DNA of 64,000 nt, taken from an uncultured Oscillospiraceae bacterium (GTDB taxonomy: Bacteria; Bacillota; Clostridia; Oscillospirales; Oscillospiraceae). The stretch spans positions 1 through 64,000 of the forward strand of contig CATLFX010000002.1 in assembly GCA_949935795.1 (NCBI GenBank), in the 5' to 3' direction. This document shows positions 34,470 to 43,495 of the stretch, piece after piece (position 1 is the first letter of the stretch; the number at the start of each line of letters is the position of its first letter). The translations under genes and the position numbers were made by a program. The notes under the pieces are model-generated. The model was not told where the DNA came from and made no database searches. It was given only the letters and a program-made list of their open reading frames with translations.

Positions 34470-34943
34470 TTACAGGTCTTTTTCCACTAAAATATATTCA
34501 TCCGTCCGCAGGCGCTCCCGAAATCCCATCTGCCGGAACAGCTCCACAGACGGGTTGTCCAGGGCGATGTTGTCCATCAGCCGCTTTACTCCGTTCTCTT
34601 TGGCGGCGGCGCACAGCAAGGCCAGCCCCTGCCGTCCAAAACCCTGTCCCCGCTCCCCTGCGGACACCAGCACATCGCAGACATATCCGCCGAACTCACT
34701 GTCAAAATGGTATGCGACCTCTCCTACAAGTTTTCCCGTCTCCGGACAGAGGAGACCGCGGTAAAACCGCGTCCCGGACTCATCCCCTACCCAGCGGGCG
34801 TACCAGTCCGCCCAGCGCTCTTTGGGAAAAGAGATGGCTCCGCCGTACGCGTGGTTGTAGGCCATCGTTTCAGGGTCCTCCAGCAGACTCCGGCGAAAGC
34901 TCAGCTCATCCAGGCTGGGCCGGTGCAGTATGATCTCGTACAT
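34470..34943 (-). CDS. GNAT family acetyltransferase
   Basis: 157 residues from ATG 34943, behind AAGGTGGG; an ATG at 34964 overlapping the upstream stop (ATGA) is also possible. Acetyl-CoA binding motif A is visible as VCDVLVSAGERGQGFGRQGL, with motif B IALDNPSVELFRQMGF. RimJ/RimL-like in layout. The substrate is unknown. It is coupled to the DUF362 gene. Confidence 0.85.
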   Translation of the reverse strand: MYEIILHRPSLDELSFRRSLLEDPETMAYNHAYGGAISFPKERWADWYARWVGDESGTRFYRGLLCPETGKLVGEVAYHFDSEFGGYVCDVLVSAGERGQGFGRQGLALLCAAAKENGVKRLMDNIALDNPSVELFRQMGFRERLRTDEYILVEKDL

Positions 34944-34960
34944 ATCCAACCCACCTTTTT

Positions 34961-36112
34961 TCATTTATCTAACAGCCGCGCCACGGCGGTTCGGCGCACC
35001 CTCATGGCGCTCTCCGGGCAGAACTCCTGGCAGCAGAAACAGCGGATGCACTTTTTACGGCGGATGCGGGGCTTCCCCTTTACCATGGAGATGGCGTCCG
35101 CCGGGCACACCCCCTTGCACACGCCGCACCCCACGCACTTGGAGGGGTCAAGCTGGGGCCGCTGGGACAGCAGCTTTTCCATGGCCGTCCCTTTGAGCCG
35201 TATGAGCGGATTTTTTCCGTCCCCCCGGAACAGATGGCTGTTGCCGGTGGTAATCAGCTGAAAATCCGGTATGGCAAAGGCGGCGGGGTTTCCCTCCACC
35301 GTCAGCTCCTCCGCCGAGGGGGGGATCAGCTCCCGCTCCAGCGCCGCTTCCAGGGTGGGGACCTCCTCACGCTTCAGCCCGATGAGCTTGGCGCACAGCA
35401 AATCCACCTTATGGGGGCTCTCCCCCGCCACCAGCGCCCCCATATGCCGGGGTGTGCCGCTCCCCGGCCCATTGCCCTCCATGCAGACCACCGCGTCCAC
35501 GATGGTGAGCCGGGGTTTAAAATATTCGTCCAGGTCCACAATGGTCCGGGCGAAATCCCTGGGATCGGAACAGCGGAAATGGTACTCCGGCTTTCGGGTT
35601 CCCGGGATGGCCCCAAACATGTTTTTCGCCCCGCAGGTCATGGCCATCATGCCGTGGGTTTTCAGCTTACAGAAGTCAATGATGGCGTCCGCCCCGTCCA
35701 GCCACGCGGTGTACTGAAACCGGCGGCACACCTTTCCCTGGGGAAAACTGGCCTCCCGCTCCGTAAAATCCTGGTTCAGCCGCCCGCCGCACTGCTCCAC
35801 TGCCTTCATACCGGCGGCGGCGTACACCCGGTTTACATGGGCGGCGCTGTACAGCCCGCCGGGGCTGTCCCCCACCACCACATCCGCCCCCCGCGACGCC
35901 AGCAGCCTCACCAGAGCGCACACCAAGCTGGGGTGGGTGGTGGCCGCCTGCTCCGGCCTGGCGGCGCTGACCAGGTTCACTTTGATGGCAATCCTCATCC
36001 CCGTACTTACCCAGTCCAGCCCGCCCAGGGGGGCCAGCGACTGCTCCAGCGCGGTCCGGGCGGCCTCCTCCGAATAGTCCGCGCAAGGGACGATAACTAC
36101 GTCAGGTTTCAT
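34961..36112 (-). CDS. DUF362 protein with two [4Fe-4S] ferredoxin motifs
   Basis: 383 residues. Residues ~1-300 are DUF362 (IAIKVNLVSAARPEQAATTH; FCKLKTHGMMAMTCGAKNMF; AVVCMEGNGPGSG). The C-terminus carries two ferredoxin motifs, CVGCGVCKGVCP (~330) and CIRCFCCQEFCP (~358). DUF362 proteins are cytoplasmic iron-sulfur proteins of unknown reaction found widely in anaerobes. A terminator lies before the ispH operon, and the downstream GNAT start overlaps its stop. Confidence 0.93.
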   Translation of the reverse strand: MKPDVVIVPCADYSEEAARTALEQSLAPLGGLDWVSTGMRIAIKVNLVSAARPEQAATTHPSLVCALVRLLASRGADVVVGDSPGGLYSAAHVNRVYAAAGMKAVEQCGGRLNQDFTEREASFPQGKVCRRFQYTAWLDGADAIIDFCKLKTHGMMAMTCGAKNMFGAIPGTRKPEYHFRCSDPRDFARTIVDLDEYFKPRLTIVDAVVCMEGNGPGSGTPRHMGALVAGESPHKVDLLCAKLIGLKREEVPTLEAALERELIPPSAEELTVEGNPAAFAIPDFQLITTGNSHLFRGDGKNPLIRLKGTAMEKLLSQRPQLDPSKCVGCGVCKGVCPADAISMVKGKPRIRRKKCIRCFCCQEFCPESAMRVRRTAVARLLDK

Positions 36113-36132
36113 GGTTTTTCACCTCGATCGAA

Positions 36133-36160
36133 AAAGGCTGCCGCAGCCGCGGCAGCCTTT
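36133..36160. terminator. Intrinsic terminator after ispH-S1
   Basis: AAAGGCTGCCGC (36133-36144) pairs with GCGGCAGCCTTT (36149-36160), with A- and T-runs at both sides. It ends the leftward cmk-plsC-ispH unit. Confidence 0.9.
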
Positions 36161-36181
36161 TCAGCGCTTGAATTGGAAGGA

Positions 36182-38125
36182 TTACTCCTCCTCGGGCTCC
36201 TCGTCCTCCACAGGGGCGGACTCCAGCAGAGCGCGGATGGACAGGGAGACCTTCTTGTTCTCCTCGTCGATGGCAGTGATCTTGGCGTCCACAGTCTCGC
36301 CCTCGCTCACCACGTCGCCGGGCTTCTCCACCCGGTGGTCGGCCAGTTGGGAGATATGGATCAGGCCGTCCACGCCGGGGACGATCTCGGCAAAGGCGCC
36401 AAAGGTCATCAGCTTGACCACGCGCACAGAGGCCACGTCGCCCACGGAATACTTCTCGGTGAACACAGTCCAAGGCTCCTGGCTGTGATCCTTCACACCC
36501 AGAGAGATCTTCTTCTTCTCCGGGTCAAAGGAGATGACGTACACATCGATGGGGTCGCCCACAGACACCACCTCAGAGGGGGTCTTGATGCGGGACCAGG
36601 ACAGCTCGGAGATGTGGACCATGCCGTCCACGCCGCCGATGTCCACGAAAGCGCCGTAAGAGGTGAGGCTCTTGACGGTGCCGCTGTAGCGCTTGCCGAC
36701 CTCGATATTGTTCCAGATCTCAGCGGCGGCGGCGGCGCGGGCCTCGGCGGCCACGGCGCGGATGGAGCCCACCACGCGGCGGCGGGCGCGGTTCACCTCA
36801 GTGATGCGCAGCTGCACCCGGGTCTTGACCATCTCGGACAGGTCGGCGCCACGGGGCTTGCCGGACTGGGAGGCGGGGATGAATACACGGATGCCCTTGA
36901 CGTTGGCCACCAGGCCGCCCTTGTTCTCCTCGGTGATGATGCCCTCCAGAACGTCCTTGTTCTCCACGGCGTTCTCCACGGTCTCCCAGTTCTTGTCGGC
37001 ATCCAGGCGCTTCTTGGACAGCTTGACCACGCAGTCCCGGTCGCTGACCAGCATGACAATGGCCTCAATCTCCTGGCCTACCTTGGCGATGTCCTCCACC
37101 TTCACGTCGGGGTCGTCGCTCAGCTCGGACAGGGGGATGGTGCCGGGATACTTGACGCCCAGCTCCACCTGCACCTCAGTGGGCGTGATGGCCGCGACTG
37201 TACCAGTGACCCGATCCCCCGTATTCAAAATTTTGAACGACTCCTCCAGCATCTCCGCGAAGGACTGTTCAATCTCCATAATTTCGTCGCTCATTTTGTT
37301 GCTGACCTCCTTTATTATCCACTCCGGCGTGGATGCGCCGGCAGTGATCCCAAGCGTACAGATCCGGCCAAACTGTTCCCGGTCAATGTCTGTCCCCCGC
37401 TCCGTCTGTATAACCACCGGACATTCCCCGGCGCACAGCTGGGTCAGTCTCCTGGTGTTGGAGCTTTTCGGGTCGCCAATCACAATCATGGCGTCGCATT
37501 GAGCGGCCAGTTCCAGGGCCTCAGACTGCCGCTTGGACGTAGCATTACATATTGTATCAAAAAATTCCGCGTTTGTACACACTTTTTTTGCGTTTTCCAC
37601 GATTTTTTCCCACTCAGACAGAATTGCTGTGGTTTGGGACACAAATGTCAGGGGCGTATCGGGAAAATCCGGCACTTTTTTCACGATTTGTTCCAGCTGA
37701 TCCCAGCCGGAAACCACGATTCCATGGCGGGTGCACCCTAAAATTCCCAGAATTTCCGGGTGATCGGCCTCTCCCACAATGACGGGGACCCGGCCCCGGC
37801 TCTCCGCCTCCCGGACAATATCGTGGATGCGGGCCACGTTGGGGCAAGTGGCGTCCAGCACACGGCATTCCCTGTCCTCCAGCGCCCGGTAGATGCTGTC
37901 CGGCTCCCCGTGGGCCCGGATGAGCACCACAGCCCCCTCGGGGGCCTCCTCCGGGGCGGATATGGTCACCGCGCCCATGTTCTCCAGCCGCCGGATGACG
38001 TGGTCGTTGTGGGTGATGTGGCCCAGCAGGTACACCGTACCCTGGGCGGCGGCCTTTTCCGCCATATCCACCGCCCGGCGCACGCCGTAGCAGAACCCGG
38101 CGCTCTTGGCGACCTTGACGGTCAT
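36182..38125 (-). CDS. ispH: IspH fused to ribosomal protein S1 domains
   Basis: 647 residues in one frame. Residues ~1-285 are IspH (HMBPP reductase), with the three cluster cysteines in SAGFCYGVRR, ATCPNVARIH and ICNATSKRQ, which makes IPP and DMAPP at the end of the MEP isoprenoid pathway. Residues ~300-630 hold four S1 RNA-binding repeats (for example GDRVTGTVAAI, GKRYSGTVKSLTSYGAFVDI, DVASVRVVKLMTFGAFAEI), as in ribosomal protein S1. This fusion is known from clostridia. It is coupled to plsC by a four-base overlap. Confidence 0.97.
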   Translation of the reverse strand: MTVKVAKSAGFCYGVRRAVDMAEKAAAQGTVYLLGHITHNDHVIRRLENMGAVTISAPEEAPEGAVVLIRAHGEPDSIYRALEDRECRVLDATCPNVARIHDIVREAESRGRVPVIVGEADHPEILGILGCTRHGIVVSGWDQLEQIVKKVPDFPDTPLTFVSQTTAILSEWEKIVENAKKVCTNAEFFDTICNATSKRQSEALELAAQCDAMIVIGDPKSSNTRRLTQLCAGECPVVIQTERGTDIDREQFGRICTLGITAGASTPEWIIKEVSNKMSDEIMEIEQSFAEMLEESFKILNTGDRVTGTVAAITPTEVQVELGVKYPGTIPLSELSDDPDVKVEDIAKVGQEIEAIVMLVSDRDCVVKLSKKRLDADKNWETVENAVENKDVLEGIITEENKGGLVANVKGIRVFIPASQSGKPRGADLSEMVKTRVQLRITEVNRARRRVVGSIRAVAAEARAAAAAEIWNNIEVGKRYSGTVKSLTSYGAFVDIGGVDGMVHISELSWSRIKTPSEVVSVGDPIDVYVISFDPEKKKISLGVKDHSQEPWTVFTEKYSVGDVASVRVVKLMTFGAFAEIVPGVDGLIHISQLADHRVEKPGDVVSEGETVDAKITAIDEENKKVSLSIRALLESAPVEDEEPEEE

Positions 38126-38718
38126 CCCGCCTTCTCCCCCAGCGCCCGCACCCGAACCAGCAGGTCGTCGGCAATGCGCTGATAATCGTCGGCGGAGGGC
38201 TTGCGCCCCTCAAATTCCGGATAATAGGGCGAGCCGAACACCACAGTGGTCTTGCGGAACCGCCGCTTTTTCGGCTGGATGTAAACAGGCACCAGGGGCG
38301 TCCCCGTGCGGGTGGCAAACATAGCCGCGCCGGTATGGGCCTCTGCGCTCTCCCCGTCTTTCACCCGCGTGCCCTCCGGGAACATAAGGAGCTTCTCCCC
38401 ATTTTTCAGCGCCCGGAGGCACTCCTTTACCGCACCCATATCTGATTTGCCACGGTTGACGCCGATGATGCCCGCCTTTTTCAGCAGAAAACCCACCACC
38501 GGCCATTTTATAATCTCCGCCTTTGCCATCACATGGGTCTGCCGCTTTCTCCCCATGGCGCATACCACGTACAGCGGGTCCCCTAAGGTGGTGTGGTTGC
38601 CGCAGATCACCGCCGCCCCTTCGGGGATGTTGTCCGCCCCCACCGCGTTCCAGGGGTGGAGTATCCGCATAAACACCCAAATGATGGGATAGAGCACCGC
38701 GTAGACCTTATTCCGCAT
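38122..38718 (-). CDS. plsC: 1-acyl-sn-glycerol-3-phosphate acyltransferase
   Basis: 198 residues from ATG 38718, behind GGAGGGAAG. PlsC motifs: GNHTTLGDPLY (HX4D catalytic), GVNRGKSD, and FPEGTRVKDG. An N-terminal hydrophobic stretch (AVLYPIIWVFMRIL) places it at the membrane. It makes phosphatidic acid. It overlaps cmk by 11 bases and ispH by four, a common clostridial cmk-plsC-ispH order. Confidence 0.96.
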   Translation of the reverse strand: MRNKVYAVLYPIIWVFMRILHPWNAVGADNIPEGAAVICGNHTTLGDPLYVVCAMGRKRQTHVMAKAEIIKWPVVGFLLKKAGIIGVNRGKSDMGAVKECLRALKNGEKLLMFPEGTRVKDGESAEAHTGAAMFATRTGTPLVPVYIQPKKRRFRKTTVVFGSPYYPEFEGRKPSADDYQRIADDLLVRVRALGEKAG

Positions 38719-39406
38719 GACTTCCCTCCTCCATCCCCAGCCGCTCCCGAATGATACCCAGCAGCAGCTGAAAGCTCCCCTCCAGGTCCAGCCCGGTGGT
38801 ATCCGCCAGCACAGCGTCCTCCGCCTGCCGCAAGGGGGCGGCTTCCCGCTGGGTATCACGGCGGTCCCGCTCCACCACCTCCCGCAGGACCTGGTCAAAA
38901 TTGGCTTGCTGGCCCCGCTCCAGAAGCTCCCGGCAGCGGCGCTCCGCCCTGGCCTCCGGCGCGGCGGTGAGGTATATCTTCAAGTCGGCCCGGGGCAGCA
39001 CCACTGTGCCGATGTCCCGACCGTCCATGATGACGTCGTGCTCCCGGGCGGCCTTGCGCTGCATCTCCATCAAGAAGTCCCGCACCGCCGGGATGGCCGC
39101 CACTTTGGAGGCACAGGCGGAAATCTCGTTTTCACGGATGGCCGCCGTCACGTCCTCCCCATCCAAACACATACGCTGGAGCCCATCCTCCCCGTAGCCC
39201 ATCGTGATGGTCAGCTGGGGCAGCACCGCCGCCACCTGGGCGGCGTCCGACAGGTCAATGCCCCGGCGGAGCGCGGCCAGCCCTACCGTGCGGTAGATGG
39301 CCCCGGTGTCCACATAGAGAAAGCCCAGCTCCTGGGCCAAACGCTTTGCCAGCGTCGATTTCCCCGCGCCGGACGGCCCGTCGATGGCGATACTGCGATG
39401 ATTCAT
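38708..39406 (-). CDS. cmk: (d)CMP kinase
   Basis: 232 residues. P-loop DGPSGAGKSTLAKRLA (~9-24), YVDTGAIYRTVGL, IMDGRDIGTVV and the lid motif RDRRDTQREAAPL define cytidylate kinase. It phosphorylates CMP and dCMP. Located between the HI0933 flavoprotein and plsC genes, all leftward. Confidence 0.97.
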   Translation of the reverse strand: MNHRSIAIDGPSGAGKSTLAKRLAQELGFLYVDTGAIYRTVGLAALRRGIDLSDAAQVAAVLPQLTITMGYGEDGLQRMCLDGEDVTAAIRENEISACASKVAAIPAVRDFLMEMQRKAAREHDVIMDGRDIGTVVLPRADLKIYLTAAPEARAERRCRELLERGQQANFDQVLREVVERDRRDTQREAAPLRQAEDAVLADTTGLDLEGSFQLLLGIIRERLGMEEGSHAE

Positions 39407-39421
39407 GGGAAAAACCCTTCC

Positions 39422-40672
39422 TTATATATTATTTGCCCGCTCCGCCGCGGCCAGCCCAGCAGCGTGGCCGGTGGACCAGGCGATTTGGAGATTAAACCCT
39501 CCGGTATAGCCGTCCACGTCCAGCAGCTCCCCGGCGATGAACAGGCCCCTTGCCTTCTTGGACTCCATGGTCCTGGGGTCCACCTCGCCCACCGCCACGC
39601 CGCCGGAGGTGACCACCGCCTCCTCCACCGGGCGGGGCCCGGACAGAGGTACGGCAAAGTCTTTCAACGTCTCCAGCAGCTTCCGCCGCTGCTCTCTGCG
39701 GATATCATGGACCTTAGTATCCGCCGGGATCCCGGTGCGCTCCACCAGCACCGAAACCATGGACCGGGGGACCAACCCGCCCAAAGCGTTGGCATAGTCC
39801 TGGTTGGCCCGCTCCTCAAAGTCCCGCAGCAACCGCGCGTCCAGCTTTTGCTCGTCCAGGGCGGGCTTTAAGTCAATGTGGGCGGCGTACTTTGACCTAG
39901 CAAAATCCATGTGGGCGGAGGCAGACAGCACCAGCGGCCCGGACAGCCCAAAGTGGGTGAACAGCAGCTCTCCCTGCTCCCGGAACACTGTCTTTCCCCT
40001 CTCGTTTTTCACCCGCAGCTCCACGTTGCGCAGGGACAGCCCCTGGAGCTTGGCACAGCAGGGGTCCTCCGACTCCAAAGGCACCAAAGAACCTCGAATC
40101 GGTATGATGGTATGGCCCACCGACTGGGCCAGCCGATAGCCGTCTCCAGTGGAACCGGTGCGGGGGTAGGAGGCCCCGCCGGTGGCAAGGACAAGCGCCT
40201 TACAGTCTTTGAGCTCTCCACCTTTCTCCGAACGCACAACGGCAAGCTGTCCGTCCCGGACAGCAAGGCCCGTGACCCGGTCTTGCCGGACCTCCACCCC
40301 TTGGCGGCGCAGCTCGAAAAACAGCGCGTCCACAATGTCCGCGGCCTTGTCAGAGACGGGAAAAACCCGGTTCCCCCGCTCCGTTTTCAGCCTGACCCCC
40401 AGGTCTTCAAAAAAGGCCATAGCATCTGCCGGGCCAAAGCGGTCAAAAGAGCTGTAAAGGAATTTCCCGTTACGGGGAACAGCAGCCATCAGCTGGTCCC
40501 GATCGCAGTTGTTGGTGACGTTGCACCGGCCCTTCCCGGTGATATACAGCTTCCGCCCCACCTTCTCGTTGGGCTCCAGCAAAAACACATCCGCCCCGGC
40601 TCGGGCGGCGGTGATGGCGGCCATCATACCCGCCGCGCCCCCTCCGGCGACAACGACTTTATTTGTCCCCAT
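39422..40672 (-). CDS. HI0933-like NAD(P)/FAD-dependent oxidoreductase
   Basis: 416 residues from ATG 40672. FAD-binding VVAGGGAAGMMAAITAA at the start, then KLYITGKGRCNVTNN, the family hallmark, ALVLATGGASYPRTGSTGDG, and a C-terminal TSGGVAVGEVDPRTMESK...GELLDVDGYTGGFN. The HI0933/YhiN family is of unknown reaction; some members act on RNA or as flavin reductases. Start overlaps the RpiR gene end by 14 bases. Confidence 0.93.
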   Translation of the reverse strand: MGTNKVVVAGGGAAGMMAAITAARAGADVFLLEPNEKVGRKLYITGKGRCNVTNNCDRDQLMAAVPRNGKFLYSSFDRFGPADAMAFFEDLGVRLKTERGNRVFPVSDKAADIVDALFFELRRQGVEVRQDRVTGLAVRDGQLAVVRSEKGGELKDCKALVLATGGASYPRTGSTGDGYRLAQSVGHTIIPIRGSLVPLESEDPCCAKLQGLSLRNVELRVKNERGKTVFREQGELLFTHFGLSGPLVLSASAHMDFARSKYAAHIDLKPALDEQKLDARLLRDFEERANQDYANALGGLVPRSMVSVLVERTGIPADTKVHDIRREQRRKLLETLKDFAVPLSGPRPVEEAVVTSGGVAVGEVDPRTMESKKARGLFIAGELLDVDGYTGGFNLQIAWSTGHAAGLAAAERANNI

Positions 40673-41531
40673 ACTCCACCTTTTCGTACACCTGGTACTC
40701 GTCCCAAATGCTCTCCAAACGCTCAAAGGTGGCGGTGACCTCAGCGGACCGTTTCCGGCCCACCGCCACGATCAGCGCGTTGATGATGGACAGGGGCGCC
40801 ACCAGGGAGTCGGCAAAGGAGGCCATATCGCTTTTGGCCAGCAGGCGGTAGTTGGAGGTATCGTACAGCGGCGACATCTCGCTGTCGGTGACGGCCACCA
40901 CCGTGGCCCCCTGGTCCCGGGCGAACTCCATGGCCCGAACCGACCGGGTGGAGTACCGGGGGAAGCTGATGCCGATGACCACATCCCCCTCTCCCACCCG
41001 GAGCATCTGTTCAAACATCTCGCTGGCCAGGCTGGTCTGTACCTGGATCACATTGTCGAAAATCAGCTTAAAATAAAAGGTAAGGAAGTCGGACAGGGCC
41101 GCCGACGAACGCACTCCCAAAATGTAAATGCGCCGGGCGGACACGATGGCGTCCACCGCCTCCTCAAAATCCTGCCGGTTCAGCTCGCTGAGGGTCATGC
41201 GCAGCTTCTCAATGTCCGACTGCACCACCTTGTCCAGCACATCCTGGGAGCCCAGCCGGTCATAGGACACCTCGATGCGCTGCACGGTGGTGAGCTTGCC
41301 CCGAATCATCTCCTGCATGGCCTTCTGCATGGCGGGATAGCCGTCATAGCCCAGCTCGGCGGCGAAGCGGACCACCGTGGACTCGCTGATGTGGACCGCC
41401 TGTCCCAGCCGCGCCGCCGTCATGAAAGCGGCCTTGTCGTAATTGTCCAGAATATAGCGGCCAATCAGCTTTTGGCCCTTGGAAAACGTGCCCATCCTGC
41501 TCTGAATGATGGTCAGAATATCACGGCTCAT
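40659..41531 (-). CDS. MurR/RpiR family transcriptional regulator
   Basis: 290 residues. An N-terminal HTH_6 domain (~1-77; AARLGQAVHISESTVVRFAA, GYPAMQKAM) and a C-terminal SIS sugar-phosphate-sensing domain (~120-255; RIYILGVRSSAALSDFL, VVIGISFPRYSTRSV). Such proteins sense amino-sugar or other sugar phosphates. No sugar operon is beside it; the next gene is the HI0933 flavoprotein. A 12-bp perfect inverted repeat lies at its promoter start, probably its operator. Confidence 0.93.
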   Translation of the reverse strand: MSRDILTIIQSRMGTFSKGQKLIGRYILDNYDKAAFMTAARLGQAVHISESTVVRFAAELGYDGYPAMQKAMQEMIRGKLTTVQRIEVSYDRLGSQDVLDKVVQSDIEKLRMTLSELNRQDFEEAVDAIVSARRIYILGVRSSAALSDFLTFYFKLIFDNVIQVQTSLASEMFEQMLRVGEGDVVIGISFPRYSTRSVRAMEFARDQGATVVAVTDSEMSPLYDTSNYRLLAKSDMASFADSLVAPLSIINALIVAVGRKRSAEVTATFERLESIWDEYQVYEKVEYGDK

Positions 41532-41558
41532 CTCGTATCGACCCTACTCTCTTTCTAT

Positions 41559-41623
41559 CCTCTATTGGATCTGGTATTCGTATCCAATAGAGGTATCATA
41601 CCGTTTTCCCGGTAAAAAAGCAA
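41559..41623 (-). promoter_or_regulatory. RpiR gene promoter with perfect inverted-repeat operator
   Basis: Minus strand: TTGCTT (41618-41623), 17-bp spacer, TATGAT (41595-41600). CCTCTATTGGAT (41559-41570) and ATCCAATAGAGG (41582-41593) sit just downstream of the -10, so a bound repressor would cover the transcription start. Confidence 0.75.
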
Positions 41624-41646
41624 GGGGGTTTTGAAGGTTTTCCCTC

Positions 41647-42348
41647 TCAATCCTGCAAAAAGGCAATTTCCTCCAATGTGAGGCGGCGCCACTCCCCCGG
41701 CCTCAGCCCGCCCAGCAGCACCTTTCCCTCCCGCACCCGCCGGAGGCGCTCCACCTTCAGCCCGGCGGCGGCGCACATACGGCGCACCTGCCGGTTTTTC
41801 CCCTGATGGATGACCACAGTGAGGGTATTCTCCCCCGTCCGCTCCACCCGGTCGGCGGTGAGAGTTTCCCCGCCGTCCACCACCGGGGCGGACAGGATGG
41901 GCAGGGCCCGGTCCACATCCCCCCGCACCCACACCTGGTACTCCTTTTCCACCTCATGGGAGGGGTGGGTGAGCCGCTGGGTCAGCGCTCCATCGTCGGT
42001 GAGCAGCAGCAGTCCCTCCGAGTCCATGTCCAGCCGCCCCACTGGCCACACCCGGGCGGAACAGGCCGCTACCAGCCCGGCCACGGTCCTGCGCCCTTTC
42101 TCATCAGACAGGGTGGTGACATACCCCCGGGGCTTGTTCAGCATGATGTAGGTGCGCTGTTCTCCGGCGGACAGGGACGCGCCGTCCACCTCCACCCTGT
42201 CTCGGGCCAGGTCGGCCTTGTCCCCCAGCCGGGCCGTTTTTCCGTTGACCGTCACCCGGCCCGCCTGTATGTACGCCTCAGCCCGGCGGCGGGAGCACAC
42301 CCCCGCCGCCGACAGCAGTTTTTGCAGCCGTTCCTCCACCGCCGCCAC
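41647..42348 (-). CDS. rluB: Pseudouridine synthase (RsuA/RluB family)
   Basis: 233 residues. N-terminal S4 RNA-binding domain (RLQKLLSAAGVCSRRRAEAYI), then the catalytic domain with VGRLDMDSEGLLLLTDDG, containing the essential Asp, and the C-terminal IHQGKNRQVRRM. It converts a uridine in large-subunit rRNA to pseudouridine; RluB-like is favoured over RsuA by context next to scpAB, as in many Firmicutes. Its gene is 12 bases downstream of the dac gene. Confidence 0.9.
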   Translation of the reverse strand: MAAVEERLQKLLSAAGVCSRRRAEAYIQAGRVTVNGKTARLGDKADLARDRVEVDGASLSAGEQRTYIMLNKPRGYVTTLSDEKGRRTVAGLVAACSARVWPVGRLDMDSEGLLLLTDDGALTQRLTHPSHEVEKEYQVWVRGDVDRALPILSAPVVDGGETLTADRVERTGENTLTVVIHQGKNRQVRRMCAAAGLKVERLRRVREGKVLLGGLRPGEWRRLTLEEIAFLQD

Positions 42349-42360
42349 CTCTTTCCAGCA

Positions 42361-43449
42361 TTATGCCGCGCCCCACAGCCGCCACCACCAGCTCAGCGGC
42401 TCCCGCACGTCCAGCCCGGCCCCGCTCTGGGCTACTAGCGGGATCCGGGCCACAAGTTCACCGTCTTTTTTCCACAGGGCCTCTCCAATGACAGCGCCCG
42501 CCTCATAGGGGGCTCGGATGGAGCGGTCCAACTCCACCTCCATGGTCAGCGCCTCCCCCGCTCTCAGGGGATAGCCCGCCTCTTCTGCCGTCACCGCCGC
42601 CACCGTGGGGATGAGGCTACCCTCCACCGCCACCGAGCCCAAGACCTCCCCGGTTTGACACAGCGCCTGCCGTGGAAAGGTCTCGAAACCGTAGTCCAGC
42701 AGCTTGCAGTGGTCGTTCCAGTCGTCTCCGTCGTTGAGGGTGACGCAGATCAATGTCTGGCCCTCCCGGGTGGCGGCGGACACCAGGGTCCGCCCCGCCT
42801 TTTCCGTAAACCCGGTCTTCATTCCCACACAGCCCCCATAGCGGTACAGCAACTTGTTGTGGTTGACGAAGGTGCGGGTGCCGATGGTGATGGACCGGGT
42901 GGCGCATATGTCCGCCACCGTCTCGTTCTGCAAGCACGCCTGGGCCAGCAGAGCCATATCGTAGGCGGTGGAGTAGTGCTTGTCGTCATTCAACCCGCTG
43001 GGGTTGGCAAAGGAGCTGTCCTTCATCCCAAGCTCCGCCGCCCGGGCGTTCATCAGCGCCACAAAGTCCGCCTCGCTCCCCGCCGTGTGGCAGGCGATGG
43101 CCATAGCCGCGTCGTTGCCCGACTGGAGCAGAAGGCCATACAGCAGCCCCCGCAGGGTGATCTCCTCCCCCGCCTTCAGGTAGATGGAAGAGCCCTCGCT
43201 GCCCAGCCATTCCCCCTTGACCGTCACCACCTGGTCCAGGTCCGACCCCTGCTCCACCGCCACCAGGGCGGTGAGCAGTTTGGTGATGCTGGCGATGAGG
43301 CGGGGCTGGTGGATGTTCTGTTCATAGAGCACCCGGCCGCTCTCCGCGTCCATGAGGATGGCGCAGGACGCGTGGGTATCCACGGCGCGGGCCGGGAGAC
43401 AGGCTGTGGCCAGCAGCAGCGCCGCCAGCGCCGCAGTCAGTTTTTTCAC
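42361..43449 (-). CDS. dacF: D-alanyl-D-alanine carboxypeptidase (PBP5/DacF type)
   Basis: 362 residues from GTG 43449 (GGGAGTG upstream); an extension to 43746 would overlap ytfJ. Signal peptide with AALAALLLATACLPARA. The three active-site motifs are SITK (Ser-x-x-Lys), SGNDAAM and KTGFTEKAG. The C-terminal ~90 residues are the beta-rich PBP5_C domain and an end that may attach to the membrane. It trims pentapeptides in cell-wall or spore cortex peptidoglycan. DacF is the sporulation member; the adjacent ytfJ gene favours, but does not prove, that choice. Confidence 0.9.
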   Translation of the reverse strand: MKKLTAALAALLLATACLPARAVDTHASCAILMDAESGRVLYEQNIHQPRLIASITKLLTALVAVEQGSDLDQVVTVKGEWLGSEGSSIYLKAGEEITLRGLLYGLLLQSGNDAAMAIACHTAGSEADFVALMNARAAELGMKDSSFANPSGLNDDKHYSTAYDMALLAQACLQNETVADICATRSITIGTRTFVNHNKLLYRYGGCVGMKTGFTEKAGRTLVSAATREGQTLICVTLNDGDDWNDHCKLLDYGFETFPRQALCQTGEVLGSVAVEGSLIPTVAAVTAEEAGYPLRAGEALTMEVELDRSIRAPYEAGAVIGEALWKKDGELVARIPLVAQSGAGLDVREPLSWWWRLWGAA

Positions 43450-43495
43450 AAATAGGTCACTCCCATCTGAATGGTCAGATGGGAGTAGTATGGCC

